Shown: piece by piece, positions 9,480-18,384 of the stretch
Position numbering within the stretch: position 1 is the stretch's first letter
Layout: each line of letters begins with the position of its first letter
Translations under genes and position numbers: made by a program
The notes under the pieces: generated by a model
Database searches by the model: none
Seen by the model: the letters and a program-made list of their open reading frames with translations, nothing else
What the model was told of the DNA's origin: nothing
Source: Dysgonomonas gadei ATCC BAA-286
GTDB taxonomy: Bacteria; Bacteroidota; Bacteroidia; Bacteroidales; Dysgonomonadaceae
Direction of reading: 5' to 3'
Length of the DNA: 64,000 nt
NCBI RefSeq assembly: GCF_000213555.1
Contig: NZ_GL891984.1
Location: 149,904 to 213,903, forward strand

Positions 9480-12014
9480 TTATCTTTTTATTAATAATGT
9501 CTTAATCCCGAAATGGGGTATTGACAGCGATATACTGTTTTTGTCAATTGCATTTTCTGTGATTATATTCCCTCTTAAATCAACTTCTTCCACTGATGAT
9601 ACGGGAAATCCGAACTTCAGTTTCTGTACGGAAGTATTTCCTTCGGCATTGAACAGCCTGATGATAAGATCGTCCCCGTGAGCCTTAAATGCAGTTACCT
9701 CATAGCCTGAGTTACCTATGTCGAAATAGGATTTGTCCTCTGTCGCAGTTTTATCAAGAAGCGAAACTACTAACGGTTCATTCCACTTGTTGCTTTCGGT
9801 CGATACATGAGATTCTTCCCATTTTCCCGTATGCGGAATGATAGCATATTTCATTTTCAGTGGCGCGGTTATTTTATAATCCATCCCCCATAGTCCGATG
9901 CCTGAGTACTGTGCGGTGAGGCTTAACGGATAATTCTCTCCAAAGGCATAAGAGGTTGTATGGTCTGATAAAAGGGTAAAGCCGTATGTTTCGTCCTTAT
10001 CGACGAGGTCTACCCAGTTAAGTATTATATTGTGCTTTATGCTGTCCCATGTATTGAAGAATGTATTTTTTAGATTGCTTTCACATACATCGAAAGGAGC
10101 GTTTTTATACAATTTGGGTGAAGATAAGCCGACAGGGAACATTATATTCAATTTGAACCTGTCGTCTACATATGCCCTCCTGTTATCGCGCCAGTTACTA
10201 CCTTGTTTGTATTCACCTATGCCAACATTGCTCTTCCAATCTACCGTCAGATCGAAATCGATACGTTTCTGCCCACTATTCAGTGTAATAATCTGCGTGA
10301 AAGGGTGGGAAGAAATACTCCCTTCTATTTTCACGATGGTTCTGAGACCATTGTCTTCCAATACAGTTACTTTTGCCCGAGAGTCGGCAGTGGAGTAATA
10401 TTTTCCTTCCTCATAGAAATGACCTCTCAATTCCCCGAAGCAATATTGGTTGGCAGCATCGATATATTCCTTGTTCTTCTCTTTTTTTGCTATCAGGCTT
10501 TTTATTGTTCCTCCCTTTGCAGCGTCGATAACGATTTTATACATATCGTTTTCCAATATATAATCGCCTTTCGGATTATTTTTTACAGAAGAATATGTTT
10601 CCTTATTTGGTTTCTCATCCTGTAAACTGTATGTTGCATAACCAAAAGAAGGCACCTCAGCTGTGAAAGTGAGACAGATAGAATCTCCCTCATAGCGGAA
10701 GCTGGAAGAAATTCTTTTTTTCTTCGAATCATATACCGCTAATCCCTGCCTGACACGGGTAGCGGGCAGACTTACGGTTACTAACTCCGACCTTTTTGTA
10801 GCCAGTGTATTGTATACTTTTACAAAAGACAAGTTACGGGAAAGTGATCCGTTTTCGGAATCATATGTTTTGACAGCCTCTTTGATGATATTATCCGAAA
10901 TCTTATTTGTTTTGCTTGTCCACAGGGTGATTTCCTGCGCCCATGTGCGATTTTTATGCAGACGGTTGTAAGGCACTATCCATGAGTCGTGATGTTGCGC
11001 CAACATCAGGGTACGCCATGCTTCATCCAACGATGTTTCCAACGGGGTATAATTATTCTCGATAGTTGCCATAGCTGCTATTTTTTCGGACATCACAATT
11101 TTATTTTCGGATATGCGTACTTCCTGTGCAATCTTCTGAAGAACCTGACTTCCCCACATCAGATTAATATGCATATTTTCCTGTGAAAAGTGTAGATTAT
11201 CAGAGGTACTACCCACCGACTTACCTTCTATATACTCTTTCCATGTCACGTATACGGAGTTGTTCCTTATCTTATTTCCGTGACCGATCCACGGCCCGTT
11301 CTTCCATCCTGCATCCTGATAACACATCCCGACAGGATTTTCTATTCCATAGTCGAAGCATGCCTTGAGATAGGCTTCAGAGTTACCCCATGCCGTGGTT
11401 TGCCATGTGGAGTTTTCTTCCAATTCTTCGCAGGCATAGCGCGGCACAGTAAGGATTGCAGTCCCGTCAGGCCCTACCCAGTTAATCAGTTCACCGCCAT
11501 AGGCTGCCGTATATCCGCCCCAGCAGGTATTCGGACATTTAAGTACGGCATATTTGAATCCGAACGATTTCAGGATTTGTGGCAAACTGCTTGTAAAACA
11601 GGGTTCCTCTACAGAATATGTTGTAAAAGTCACATCCGGGAAATGTTGATGTATCTTCTTAATTCCATATTCGAACTGACGTATGATACTTTCCCCTGAT
11701 ATGTTGTATAAATAGGGTTGGGCATAGCTAGGATTCGTAAACTCGATTCTTTTATCCGTTACGATATTTCTGAAATTGTTATATGCAACAGGCTCTTTTA
11801 CTTTCACTGTATCCCACGTCTCAGGTTCTATTTCGAGCCCGATGCGCCACTCGGGGTATTGGGACAGTTTATCTGTCATAAACTGGGTTACCCACATCGG
11901 GTAATGCCCGTAGACACCGCCATGGTAGCCGTCGACAAAGTATGCCTGCTGCTGGGAAGATACTCTTCCGAGTATAGATACAGATATCAGTACAAAAGCA
12001 AAAATCCGCTTCAT
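9480..12014 (-). CDS. GH38-family-like alpha-mannosidase, divergent bacterial subgroup
   Basis: An 844-residue secreted protein with a signal peptide ending near residue 20 (GRVSS). The central motif HHDSWIVPY (His341, His342, Asp343) matches the GH38 metal and active-site histidine block. The C-terminal part has the long beta domains of alpha-mannosidases (for example IDFDLTVDW). The usual N-terminal zinc motif (HxD in HNDPGW) is not present; its place is taken by VDGYHGGVYGH (Asp28, His31). The usual catalytic Asp region reads YSVEEPCF (Glu136, Glu137). Family membership is clear enough, but the metal site and nucleophile may differ from textbook GH38. It probably works with the neighbouring GH92 on alpha-mannosides. 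Confidence 0.82.
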   Translation of the reverse strand: MKRIFAFVLISVSILGRVSSQQQAYFVDGYHGGVYGHYPMWVTQFMTDKLSQYPEWRIGLEIEPETWDTVKVKEPVAYNNFRNIVTDKRIEFTNPSYAQPYLYNISGESIIRQFEYGIKKIHQHFPDVTFTTYSVEEPCFTSSLPQILKSFGFKYAVLKCPNTCWGGYTAAYGGELINWVGPDGTAILTVPRYACEELEENSTWQTTAWGNSEAYLKACFDYGIENPVGMCYQDAGWKNGPWIGHGNKIRNNSVYVTWKEYIEGKSVGSTSDNLHFSQENMHINLMWGSQVLQKIAQEVRISENKIVMSEKIAAMATIENNYTPLETSLDEAWRTLMLAQHHDSWIVPYNRLHKNRTWAQEITLWTSKTNKISDNIIKEAVKTYDSENGSLSRNLSFVKVYNTLATKRSELVTVSLPATRVRQGLAVYDSKKKRISSSFRYEGDSICLTFTAEVPSFGYATYSLQDEKPNKETYSSVKNNPKGDYILENDMYKIVIDAAKGGTIKSLIAKKEKNKEYIDAANQYCFGELRGHFYEEGKYYSTADSRAKVTVLEDNGLRTIVKIEGSISSHPFTQIITLNSGQKRIDFDLTVDWKSNVGIGEYKQGSNWRDNRRAYVDDRFKLNIMFPVGLSSPKLYKNAPFDVCESNLKNTFFNTWDSIKHNIILNWVDLVDKDETYGFTLLSDHTTSYAFGENYPLSLTAQYSGIGLWGMDYKITAPLKMKYAIIPHTGKWEESHVSTESNKWNEPLVVSLLDKTATEDKSYFDIGNSGYEVTAFKAHGDDLIIRLFNAEGNTSVQKLKFGFPVSSVEEVDLRGNIITENAIDKNSISLSIPHFGIKTLLIKR

Positions 12015-12078
12015 ATATCAATTTTGGGTTTATTTTTCGAATACGTTGGTTTATGAAATTGTCGAAGTCCTTTACTCC

Positions 12079-12093
12079 GGGTGTTCTTCACCC
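12079..12093. other. Small hairpin in the SGNH-GH38 intergenic region
   Basis: A 5-bp perfect stem (gggtg/caccc) with a 5-base loop, directly beside the longer inverted repeat at 12096-12129. Together they lie in the 188-base spacer between two genes read on the minus strand. This could be part of an mRNA processing or attenuation structure, but it has no adjacent U-run. Confidence 0.35.
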
Positions 12094-12095
12094 TC

Positions 12096-12129
12096 CGCTT
12101 GAATTTAGATTATAGTTCTCATTCAAGCG
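12096..12129. promoter_or_regulatory. Perfect 9-bp inverted repeat between SGNH and GH38 genes
   Basis: The arms cgcttgaat (12096-12104) and attcaagcg (12121-12129) are exact reverse complements separated by 16 bases. The repeat sits in the leader of the GH38-GH92 genes. It may be a binding site for a dimeric regulator or an mRNA stem-loop that sets expression relative to the upstream SGNH gene. No poly-U follows on the minus strand, so a standard terminator is less likely. Confidence 0.5.
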
Positions 12130-12202
12130 TAAGTGAAGTGGTTTTAATATAATTACTCTCTGATTTTTTTTCTTACTTACAATTAATATTCAATTCACAG
12201 TC

Positions 12203-13594
12203 TTAGTTTACGCGTACAAGATTTATCTTTCTTTTCACAGGCGTATTTACTTCATAAATGGCTGAAAGAAGTAAATCCATTTCATCCTGCCATGCCTGTC
12301 TTACTTCGGGATACATTGCCTTCGAATAAAGATCGCGCCTGCCGTTAAGCCAGCCATCGCTACCTTTATATTTATCCAGTACCTTGATAGCTTCCCTGGT
12401 ATTCGGATCGGTTATGCCTTTGTTCAGGAAAAAATTGAACCGCACCCATGCGTATTCACGAAAACGGCACTCTATCTCCCAGCGTTCTTCATTCAGAAAC
12501 ATAACCTTGAGAGCCTGTTGGTACTGTGGCGTATTGGTAAGTGTGGCAAGGTTGATGCCCTCTGCCAGTTCTTTCGCCGACCATGTTCCTATATTTTCCT
12601 CATCTATCATTAGTTTATAATTTCCTTTCAGTCCTTTTACAGACAGCATTTCTCTGTTCATTTCATCAATAAACGGAACTGATTTTACCACTTCGGCCTG
12701 GCTTTTCTTATATCCCCATCCGCGGGATATTGTATCCATCGGGTATGGCAATGATTTTGCGAGATAGTCGAATGTAATTCCTGTCGATGTTTTTTTCAGG
12801 TTGGTAATTTCGCAGTTCGAAGAAGATACGACGTTCATCTTTGAGCCATCTATATTTATGTCAGCAACATCCTTACCTGCAAATCCCTGCTCTTTGAGGA
12901 ACAGGTAGGCCATTACCATATGCCCGTCATTATCGGGATGGATGCGGTCGGTCCCGCAAAGGGTAAACTTAGGGTCTTTTTGTTGGAATTGCTGATTGAT
13001 GGCAGTCATAGGCCCGTTGAGATCGAAGAATTCCCATCCGTTATTTTTTGCCGATTCGCGTTGGAAATCGACTATCCTGAGCATTGCCTTATTCTTATTC
13101 TTGAAAGGAGTGTTCCCTTCTATAACAGCAGTTTCGTCGTAAGGAGAACTGCCCATGAGTACAACCTTCGCGGTTTCCAGATTTTTGAACCTGGCTTCCA
13201 TCTGTTTATAAGCGTCATAAGATTCTTTGACCTTTTCGTCCGCAAATTTTTCGGGTTGATCTCCATTGTATTCGAAGTAACCCGAGTCGTTCATGCCGAA
13301 AGTAGCTATTATGACTGTAGGATTCTTACTGAAGACATCACCGTCCAGCCGTTTTACCATGTCAATGGCCCTGTCGCCTCCGATTCCGGAATTCATTATC
13401 TTAATCCTCATTTCAGGAAAATGAGTCATATAATAAAGCCATATGTATGAGTGATAGTGGCCGGCGTGAGTGATACTGTTTCCCAGAAATACTACTCTTT
13501 CTCCATCTTTGAAAGGAGTGACGTTCTGTGCACTTGAGATTGTGCAAAAACATAGTGAAGTGAAAAAGATTACGATGGCAAGTATATTTTTCAT
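12203..13594 (-). CDS. Secreted SGNH/GDSL-family hydrolase (probable carbohydrate esterase)
   Basis: The 463-residue protein has a signal peptide ending near residue 22 (SSAQN). All four SGNH blocks are visible: GNSIT with nucleophile Ser40, SGIGGDRA (block II Gly), GMNDSG with Asn102, and DRIHPD with Asp216 and His219. A C-terminal helical region of about 230 residues follows; many carbohydrate-active SGNH proteins from utilisation loci have such an extension. The likely reaction is removal of acyl groups, such as acetyl, from glycan so that the mannosidases can act; this is inferred from context. It is the first structural gene after the DUF6377 regulator, 200 bases downstream of it. Confidence 0.85.
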   Translation of the reverse strand: MKNILAIVIFFTSLCFCTISSAQNVTPFKDGERVVFLGNSITHAGHYHSYIWLYYMTHFPEMRIKIMNSGIGGDRAIDMVKRLDGDVFSKNPTVIIATFGMNDSGYFEYNGDQPEKFADEKVKESYDAYKQMEARFKNLETAKVVLMGSSPYDETAVIEGNTPFKNKNKAMLRIVDFQRESAKNNGWEFFDLNGPMTAINQQFQQKDPKFTLCGTDRIHPDNDGHMVMAYLFLKEQGFAGKDVADINIDGSKMNVVSSSNCEITNLKKTSTGITFDYLAKSLPYPMDTISRGWGYKKSQAEVVKSVPFIDEMNREMLSVKGLKGNYKLMIDEENIGTWSAKELAEGINLATLTNTPQYQQALKVMFLNEERWEIECRFREYAWVRFNFFLNKGITDPNTREAIKVLDKYKGSDGWLNGRRDLYSKAMYPEVRQAWQDEMDLLLSAIYEVNTPVKRKINLVRVN

Positions 13595-13794
13595 CCGTAT
13601 TAAATTTTAGTTTTTAAGTTATACTTATATGGTTAACATAATACCGCTTCGTGAAGCTATATACAAATATATTTACAAAAAAAGCTCACCCCTGTTCGAA
13701 GTAAGCCTTTAAGTAAGTTATTTTTAGATTAAAATATGATGAAAGTATTGTGTGTCAATAATTTATCAATTTAATTTTTATTTGTTTTGGTAAA
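13595..13794 (-). promoter_or_regulatory. Intergenic region with weak -7-type box upstream of SGNH gene
   Basis: This 200-base AT-rich gap separates the regulator from the SGNH gene. On the minus strand a TATATTTG (plus-strand caaatata, 13664-13671) fits the Bacteroidota -7 consensus TAnnTTTG. No clear -33 TTTG stands at the expected distance. It is a plausible start for the esterase-mannosidase operon, with low certainty. Confidence 0.3.
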
Positions 13795-15420
13795 TCAGAT
13801 AGAACCTTCTTTGAGAGAAAAAGCTCCTATTTTCTTCACTTCTTCTTCAAAACTTTCGCTTTCTACTATAGCCTTTCCTTTTATTTTACTTTTATAATTA
13901 TAGATCGTCTGAATGGAATAACGTAAGAAGACGGCTATCTGGTTGACATCCGTTATGCCCAATCTTATCAGGGCAAAAATCCGGAGCTCGGTATTTAATT
14001 GTTCTTTCTCCAGTTTGTAACGCTCTTCTTTTCTGAGTAAGGCATTGAATTCTTCCACAAAGTTGGGATATATCTTAAAGAATGCTTTATCGAAGGTGGT
14101 GTAAAGTTCCTCCACGTCTTTTTCAAAACTGCGGGTGGAAGCAGTCATATTGTACAATTCGTCTATCTGGCCTGCTTTTATCTTACGGTTTACATTTTTC
14201 CTGTAATCATCCAGTTTGTCAATATATACGGCACATTGATTCATAAAGTAACCGATATATTTCTCTTTTATAAGGCTTGCTTCGTCCAGTTTCTGGTTGA
14301 TACTGGCCAACTTTTCATTCATAGCCTTCAGGTTTTTCCTTGCCCGGGATACTATTTTTATCTGCTTGTATATGAAGAATAAAGCGATTGCCAGTACAAT
14401 AACAAACAAGCTGATAATAACAGCATACGCTTTCAGGTTTTTCTTCTGCTGTTCTATTTTGTTCAGGTATGTATCTTCTATAATAGGCTGTACGCGTGCA
14501 ATCATCGTATTCCTGAAACGGGAGTTATAGAAGTTTGCATCATCGAGAGCCGCTCTTATATAATTATATGCTCTATTTACATCACCTTTGTTATATAGGT
14601 TTATAGCCAATGCCAAAAGCGCCTCGTTTTCTTTCACGGCAAGCTGAGTATCTGTTATTGCAGCCAGAATAAGATACTTTTCTTCCAGTTCGCTATTTTT
14701 CAGATATTTATTAACCAATGCCAGACTCATTGCAGACATTGCATAGTTGTGTGTCCGAAGTTCCTGTTTGGAAAATATATCGGATAGTATCTGCTGAGCC
14801 TCATTGTAGCGACCTTCATCCTGAAGCTTAAACGCTTCCTCCTTTACATACATATCTGTCCCTACCCCAAGATAGGACATGACTGTATCCCTGTAATGCA
14901 TTTTCTCTGTCTGATACTTTTTCTCATATTGAGGATCGTCGGTATATTTTATAAGGTTTTCGTAGTATCGTATATATGTCCAGCAATACATGGATTTCAG
15001 ATGCGTAGGCAGTTCTTTATAATCTATGCTGTTTAATTCTTCCAGAGCCTGAGTGAATGAACCGGACAAGGACAGTACAAAAGAAAGCTTCAGTTTGCTT
15101 TGAGATAAAAAATCTTTATTGTTTAATTTTTTAGCTATTTCTATATTTTTATCAATGTATGCAATAGCGGAATCACAAGCAAAAGATTCGTATTCGGCGA
15201 TAATATCTTCATTTATGCTAAATGTTTTATTCAGAGGAAGACTATTGTTTAATTTTAATTTAAGACGCTCTATTCTTAGTATCTTTTCCTTCATATATGT
15301 AGGGCGTTCGGAGATAGTTTTATCCAGAACTCTAAGAAGAGAGTCTATTTCATTTTTGGAATATATGTACCCTGTTGTATTGTATATAATACAAAGTAGG
15401 ATGAGAAGTGTCTTTTTCAT
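13795..15420 (-). CDS. DUF6377-type membrane-anchored TPR regulator with C-terminal HTH
   Basis: The 541-residue protein begins with a signal peptide (residues 1-21). A helical TPR-like sensor region (about 25-320) lies in the periplasm, and there is one membrane helix at about 330-350 (VIISLFVIVLAIALFFIY). A coiled coil follows (about 355-385), and then a cytoplasmic end with a LuxR-like helix-turn-helix near 475-515 (LGITDVNQIAVFLRYSIQTIYNYKSK). This layout matches DUF6377 proteins, which often stand next to polysaccharide loci and are thought to act as one-component membrane regulators. It is the first gene of the minus-strand block and the most likely switch for the mannoside genes. No histidine kinase motifs are present. 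Confidence 0.8.
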   Translation of the reverse strand: MKKTLLILLCIIYNTTGYIYSKNEIDSLLRVLDKTISERPTYMKEKILRIERLKLKLNNSLPLNKTFSINEDIIAEYESFACDSAIAYIDKNIEIAKKLNNKDFLSQSKLKLSFVLSLSGSFTQALEELNSIDYKELPTHLKSMYCWTYIRYYENLIKYTDDPQYEKKYQTEKMHYRDTVMSYLGVGTDMYVKEEAFKLQDEGRYNEAQQILSDIFSKQELRTHNYAMSAMSLALVNKYLKNSELEEKYLILAAITDTQLAVKENEALLALAINLYNKGDVNRAYNYIRAALDDANFYNSRFRNTMIARVQPIIEDTYLNKIEQQKKNLKAYAVIISLFVIVLAIALFFIYKQIKIVSRARKNLKAMNEKLASINQKLDEASLIKEKYIGYFMNQCAVYIDKLDDYRKNVNRKIKAGQIDELYNMTASTRSFEKDVEELYTTFDKAFFKIYPNFVEEFNALLRKEERYKLEKEQLNTELRIFALIRLGITDVNQIAVFLRYSIQTIYNYKSKIKGKAIVESESFEEEVKKIGAFSLKEGSI

Positions 15421-15822
15421 TTAGTTATAAGATTCTTATGTCACGGATAAAAGTACATATAAATCTGATATAATAATCATATGGCAGCGTGATATTTCTT
15501 TTGGGTACTGCTTATTCAGGTAAGAGAAAGGAAACCTGCCGTCATAGAGAAAACCATCATGTAAGCCTGATTGGTTAATGACAATAACAGTCTTGGTTAA
15601 TAACATACTCATGCAAAACAATGCTTATACCACACGGTTTATCCGCAAGGGGAAAAAACTCCAGTTATTGCGTAGAGAGCGTATACGCACGATGGAAAGA
15701 AACAGGGAGAGAGATTAATTTTTTTGTCCCAATAATGGTGGACTTTTATTGAGATACCTATGAACATGAATATGCTGATGGTTATGATATACTGAATGGG
15801 GTATTGAAGATTCCAAATACGA
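15421..15822. other. Gene-free spacer of about 400 bases; short direct repeat
   Basis: The spacer lies between the DUF6377 regulator and the unknown secreted protein, both on the minus strand. Open frames here are short and look like chance. A direct repeat ttggttaat occurs at 15571-15579 and 15593-15601 (22-base period) and might bind a regulator. No RNA gene or mobile element is recognisable. Confidence 0.4.
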
Positions 15823-16887
15823 TTAATTGTCCTCGCGTACTTTTTTAATAAAGTCCAAAGGAGATTCAGGTGTAATACCAAATATATATCGGTTTCCATT
15901 TTTGAAAGGCTCCTTTATTTCAAAATTTTCAAATGAAATTCCTCCCGGAATTGGTGATTTACTTGCCCAGTACGTATAGCGCCCATTGACAATTCCTTGT
16001 GTTTCTTTACTCGGATTTGTACTTATCCAATATTGTGTAGCTACTTTTCCGGTATATTTCCAATGTTGATGTGTGCCTTCTGCATAAATAGCAGTAGAGG
16101 GGTCCTTCTCGTTTGGAGCTGCTATAAAGTAGGCAAATCCTTTAGCATCTTGTATCATGTCCTTTAATGGAAAGAAGGTGTGTGGAGTAAAAGCATCATC
16201 TGTGTAATAAGGCCATATGTCGGCAGAACTCTTTTCATATTTGTCGAGATACAGTGTCCTCAGGCGGGCCTTATTTCCCATAGTGGCGGTGAGAATAAAG
16301 TTATTCAGCTCAATTGAGTTTTCATAAGTATAGCTTGTCAGCTCAAATTCATAGGGGCGATTCTGAAAAAAACGCAACCGGACATATACTTTTGCCCCAT
16401 TATCGAATGGCTCTGAAAAAATGTAGACGCTTAACGTTTCTATGCCATTCTCTTTTTCAATAATTCCTCTTGCCGGAAATATTTCATTACTGCCGGAGGT
16501 TTGATTTGCATTATCTGAACTCCAGAAGCGTTTACCTCTGATGTCGGGATCCCAACTACTCATCTCCAGTTCCGAGAGTCCCCGTTGTTCTTGTCCTGAA
16601 GGTACAGGCTCCATTGCTATAAAGTTTGTGACTACGTGTCGGTCATGGTTTAAATAGGGCGTGAAGATTCTAATTAGTCCTCTGGGCATAATGTTTAATT
16701 GGGGAATCGCGACAGAAAGGCCATTTGTGTGTCCCCATATTGCCATTGCCGGCCTTCCTTGACATGGTTGTATCCATATTTTGCCAGTATCGGGAGTTGC
16801 CAGATTTTCGAATTTAAGATTTGCAGGCTGTGTTTTTGATAATAATGGTAATAGGCAGAATAAAGCAATGTTAATTATATTCTTCAT
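15823..16887 (-). CDS. Secreted protein of unknown function, divergent from the LacI regulator
   Basis: The 354-residue protein has a signal peptide (about residues 1-20, LLPLLSKTQP). The mature part is predicted beta-rich with many aromatic residues (PYEFELTSYTYEN, THQHWKYTGKVATQYW, FENFEIKEPF), as in carbohydrate-active beta-sandwich or mutarotase-like folds. I do not recognise a named family. It stands 421 bases from the divergent lacI-type gene. A LacI-type operator candidate (16905-16914) that shares ten bases with the one in front of lacI lies just before its start. It therefore probably belongs to the D-arabinan regulon rather than the mannoside block. A role in binding or modifying D-arabinan fragments is inference only. 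Confidence 0.8.
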   Translation of the reverse strand: MKNIINIALFCLLPLLSKTQPANLKFENLATPDTGKIWIQPCQGRPAMAIWGHTNGLSVAIPQLNIMPRGLIRIFTPYLNHDRHVVTNFIAMEPVPSGQEQRGLSELEMSSWDPDIRGKRFWSSDNANQTSGSNEIFPARGIIEKENGIETLSVYIFSEPFDNGAKVYVRLRFFQNRPYEFELTSYTYENSIELNNFILTATMGNKARLRTLYLDKYEKSSADIWPYYTDDAFTPHTFFPLKDMIQDAKGFAYFIAAPNEKDPSTAIYAEGTHQHWKYTGKVATQYWISTNPSKETQGIVNGRYTYWASKSPIPGGISFENFEIKEPFKNGNRYIFGITPESPLDFIKKVREDN

Positions 16888-16904
16888 AATATTTCTAGTT
16901 TTAA

Positions 16905-16916
16905 TAAAACGATTAA
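16905..16916. promoter_or_regulatory. LacI-family operator candidate, leftward gene
   Basis: The sequence taaaacgattaa has the central CG typical of LacI-family sites and shares the 10-mer taaaacgatt with the site at 17212-17223. It lies 18-29 bases upstream of the start codon at 16887, downstream of a possible -7 box, so a bound repressor could block elongation. Confidence 0.45.
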
Positions 16917-17206
16917 CTTGAACAAATGTATAAAATAATTGAAAATAAATACGGGGGTGAGTATAATATTTTCGTTATAGACTATATGTAATTCAGGTTT
17001 AGAGTGATAGTTATTCTTATTTTTGGGATTTATTTTGTTGTTATATTGCTTGTATATAGTTGTTTGCGTGTTTATCGCGAGAGATATTTATTTCTTCTGT
17101 TTAATATTTAATGTATAGAAGTTATGGATTAAGCTACATGTTTATTTATTTTATAATTATGTTAAATGTTAAAATTTATAGTCCGTTAAAAAAAACAATA
17201 AATAAA

Positions 17207-17238
17207 TTTGCTAAAACGATTTAATAATATTACGTTTG
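17207..17238 (+). promoter_or_regulatory. Bacteroidota-type promoter with embedded LacI operator, in front of the LacI gene
   Basis: A -33 TTTG (17207-17210) and a -7 TACGTTTG (17231-17238) are 20 bases apart, which fits the Bacteroidota sigma-ABfr consensus. Between them lies taaaacgattta (17212-17223), a 12-base imperfect palindrome with 10 of 12 positions symmetric around a central CG. A repressor bound there would cover the promoter, so autoregulation by the LacI protein is likely. Confidence 0.6.
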
Positions 17239-17308
17239 CATCATGGGTTGTTGTAATTAGTCTATTTAAGAGTGTAAAACCCGGTGGAATTGATTAGGAT
17301 AATATACT

Positions 17309-18310
17309 ATGGCTAGAGTTTCTATAAAAGATATTGCAGAAAAATTAGGAGTGTCCAGTGCTACGGTCTCTTTGGTCTTGAATGAAAAAGATAAAGACTC
17401 CCGTATTGGGAAAGAAGTCGCTGAGAAAGTTCGACAGACTGCAATTGAAATGAACTATAGGCCTAATATGGCTGCAAGAAGTTTGCGGACTGGGAAAACA
17501 AAAACCCTTGGTCTGATAGTTGCCGATATATCCAATCCTTTCTTTGCGAAACTGGCCAGGCATATTGAAAATATTGCGGAGGTAAAGGGGTATCAGGTTA
17601 TGTTTGGTAGCTCTGATGAGTCAAGTGCTAAATTTGAGGGCCTTATTCATCTTTTTATAGAGAAAAATGTCGATGGTATAATTGTTGTGCCGCCTCAAGA
17701 TAGTGAAAAAGCTATGATGGAACTTGTGAAGCGTAAGGTGCCGGTAGTTTCAGTGGACAGAGGTATCGAAGGTTTGCCCGTAAGTTCTATTCAGATTGAT
17801 AATATAGGGGCTTCTTTTCAGTTGACTAATATTCTATTAGAGCAAGGTTGCAAGCGTATTGGTTTTATGGCTTATAATATTAACCTGCCAAATATAAAGA
17901 AGAGATATGAAGGCTATGCGAAAGCTTTAGAGATGAATGGTGTTCTTGTCGATAATGATCTTGTTCGTTCTGTTTCATTCGAGAATTTTGAAGAAAATGT
18001 AAAGCAGGCTATAGCTGCGCTAATGGCCAAAAAGGTTGATTCTGTTGTTTTTGCGACGAACAGGGTAGGGGTACAGTCGTTAATTGCCTTGAGGGAGTTT
18101 AAAAATTATCGCGATTTGAAGTATGTAAGTATAGATAATCCTGATGAGTATATTTTTGCAGATATAGATATTACTTGTATAGAGCAGCCTGTGAAGGAAT
18201 TGGGGGAAAGGACTCTGGATATATTATTCAAATATATAGAGAATCCAAAATATAAGATTGTTGAAAGCGTGACACTACAAACAAATATCGTAGTCCCCGG
18301 GGAAAATTAA
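17309..18310 (+). CDS. LacI-family transcriptional regulator of the D-arabinan cluster
   Basis: A full-length 333-residue LacI-type repressor. The N-terminal helix-turn-helix (ISKD-like VSIKDIAEKLGVSSATVSLVLN, about 3-24) is followed by the hinge helix (YRPNMAARSLRTGKT, about 50-64). A periplasmic-binding-protein-like effector domain follows (TLGLIVADISNPFFAKLARHIE onward). The gene opens the plus-strand cluster and is followed 74 bases later by the permease. Candidate operators lie in its own promoter and in front of neighbouring operons. The effector is inferred to be D-arabinose or a metabolite of it. This is unlike the sigma/FecR and DUF6377 control of the other two blocks. Confidence 0.92.
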   Translation: MARVSIKDIAEKLGVSSATVSLVLNEKDKDSRIGKEVAEKVRQTAIEMNYRPNMAARSLRTGKTKTLGLIVADISNPFFAKLARHIENIAEVKGYQVMFGSSDESSAKFEGLIHLFIEKNVDGIIVVPPQDSEKAMMELVKRKVPVVSVDRGIEGLPVSSIQIDNIGASFQLTNILLEQGCKRIGFMAYNINLPNIKKRYEGYAKALEMNGVLVDNDLVRSVSFENFEENVKQAIAALMAKKVDSVVFATNRVGVQSLIALREFKNYRDLKYVSIDNPDEYIFADIDITCIEQPVKELGERTLDILFKYIENPKYKIVESVTLQTNIVVPGEN

Positions 18311-18348
18311 TGAAAATAAAAAAAAAGATAATTTTTTTTTATTTTTAG

Positions 18349-18362
18349 TTAAACGTATAAGC
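18349..18362 (+). promoter_or_regulatory. LacI-type operator candidate before the permease gene
   Basis: ttaaacgtataagc contains a near-palindrome around a central CG (ttaaacgtataa, 10 of 12 positions symmetric). The 12-mer aaacgtataagc recurs exactly at 20950-20961 in front of the GH116 operon. It lies 23 bases before the permease start codon. Confidence 0.5.
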
Positions 18363-18384
18363 ACTTTTTATTAATAATACTATA

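Larger units (their letters stand above)
16888..17308. promoter_or_regulatory. Divergent promoter region between the unknown secreted gene and lacI-type gene
   Basis: This is 421 bases of very AT-rich DNA with no gene. It holds a good Bacteroidota promoter reading right (17207-17238), a weaker -7-like TACATTTG reading left (complement of 16923-16930), and a LacI-type operator candidate near each gene. The layout suggests that one regulator controls both directions. Confidence 0.6.

Noticed and set aside
15611..15718. A 35-codon Arg/Lys-rich plus-strand frame (starts MQNNAYTTRF)
   Set aside because: It has no family resemblance, no promoter or conserved context, and is as short as expected by chance.
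15436..15899. Short minus-strand open frames in the spacer between the DUF6377 gene and the unknown secreted gene
   Set aside because: They are 61 and 86 codons, one overlaps the end of the real gene, and neither shows a signal peptide, known motif or plausible spacing.
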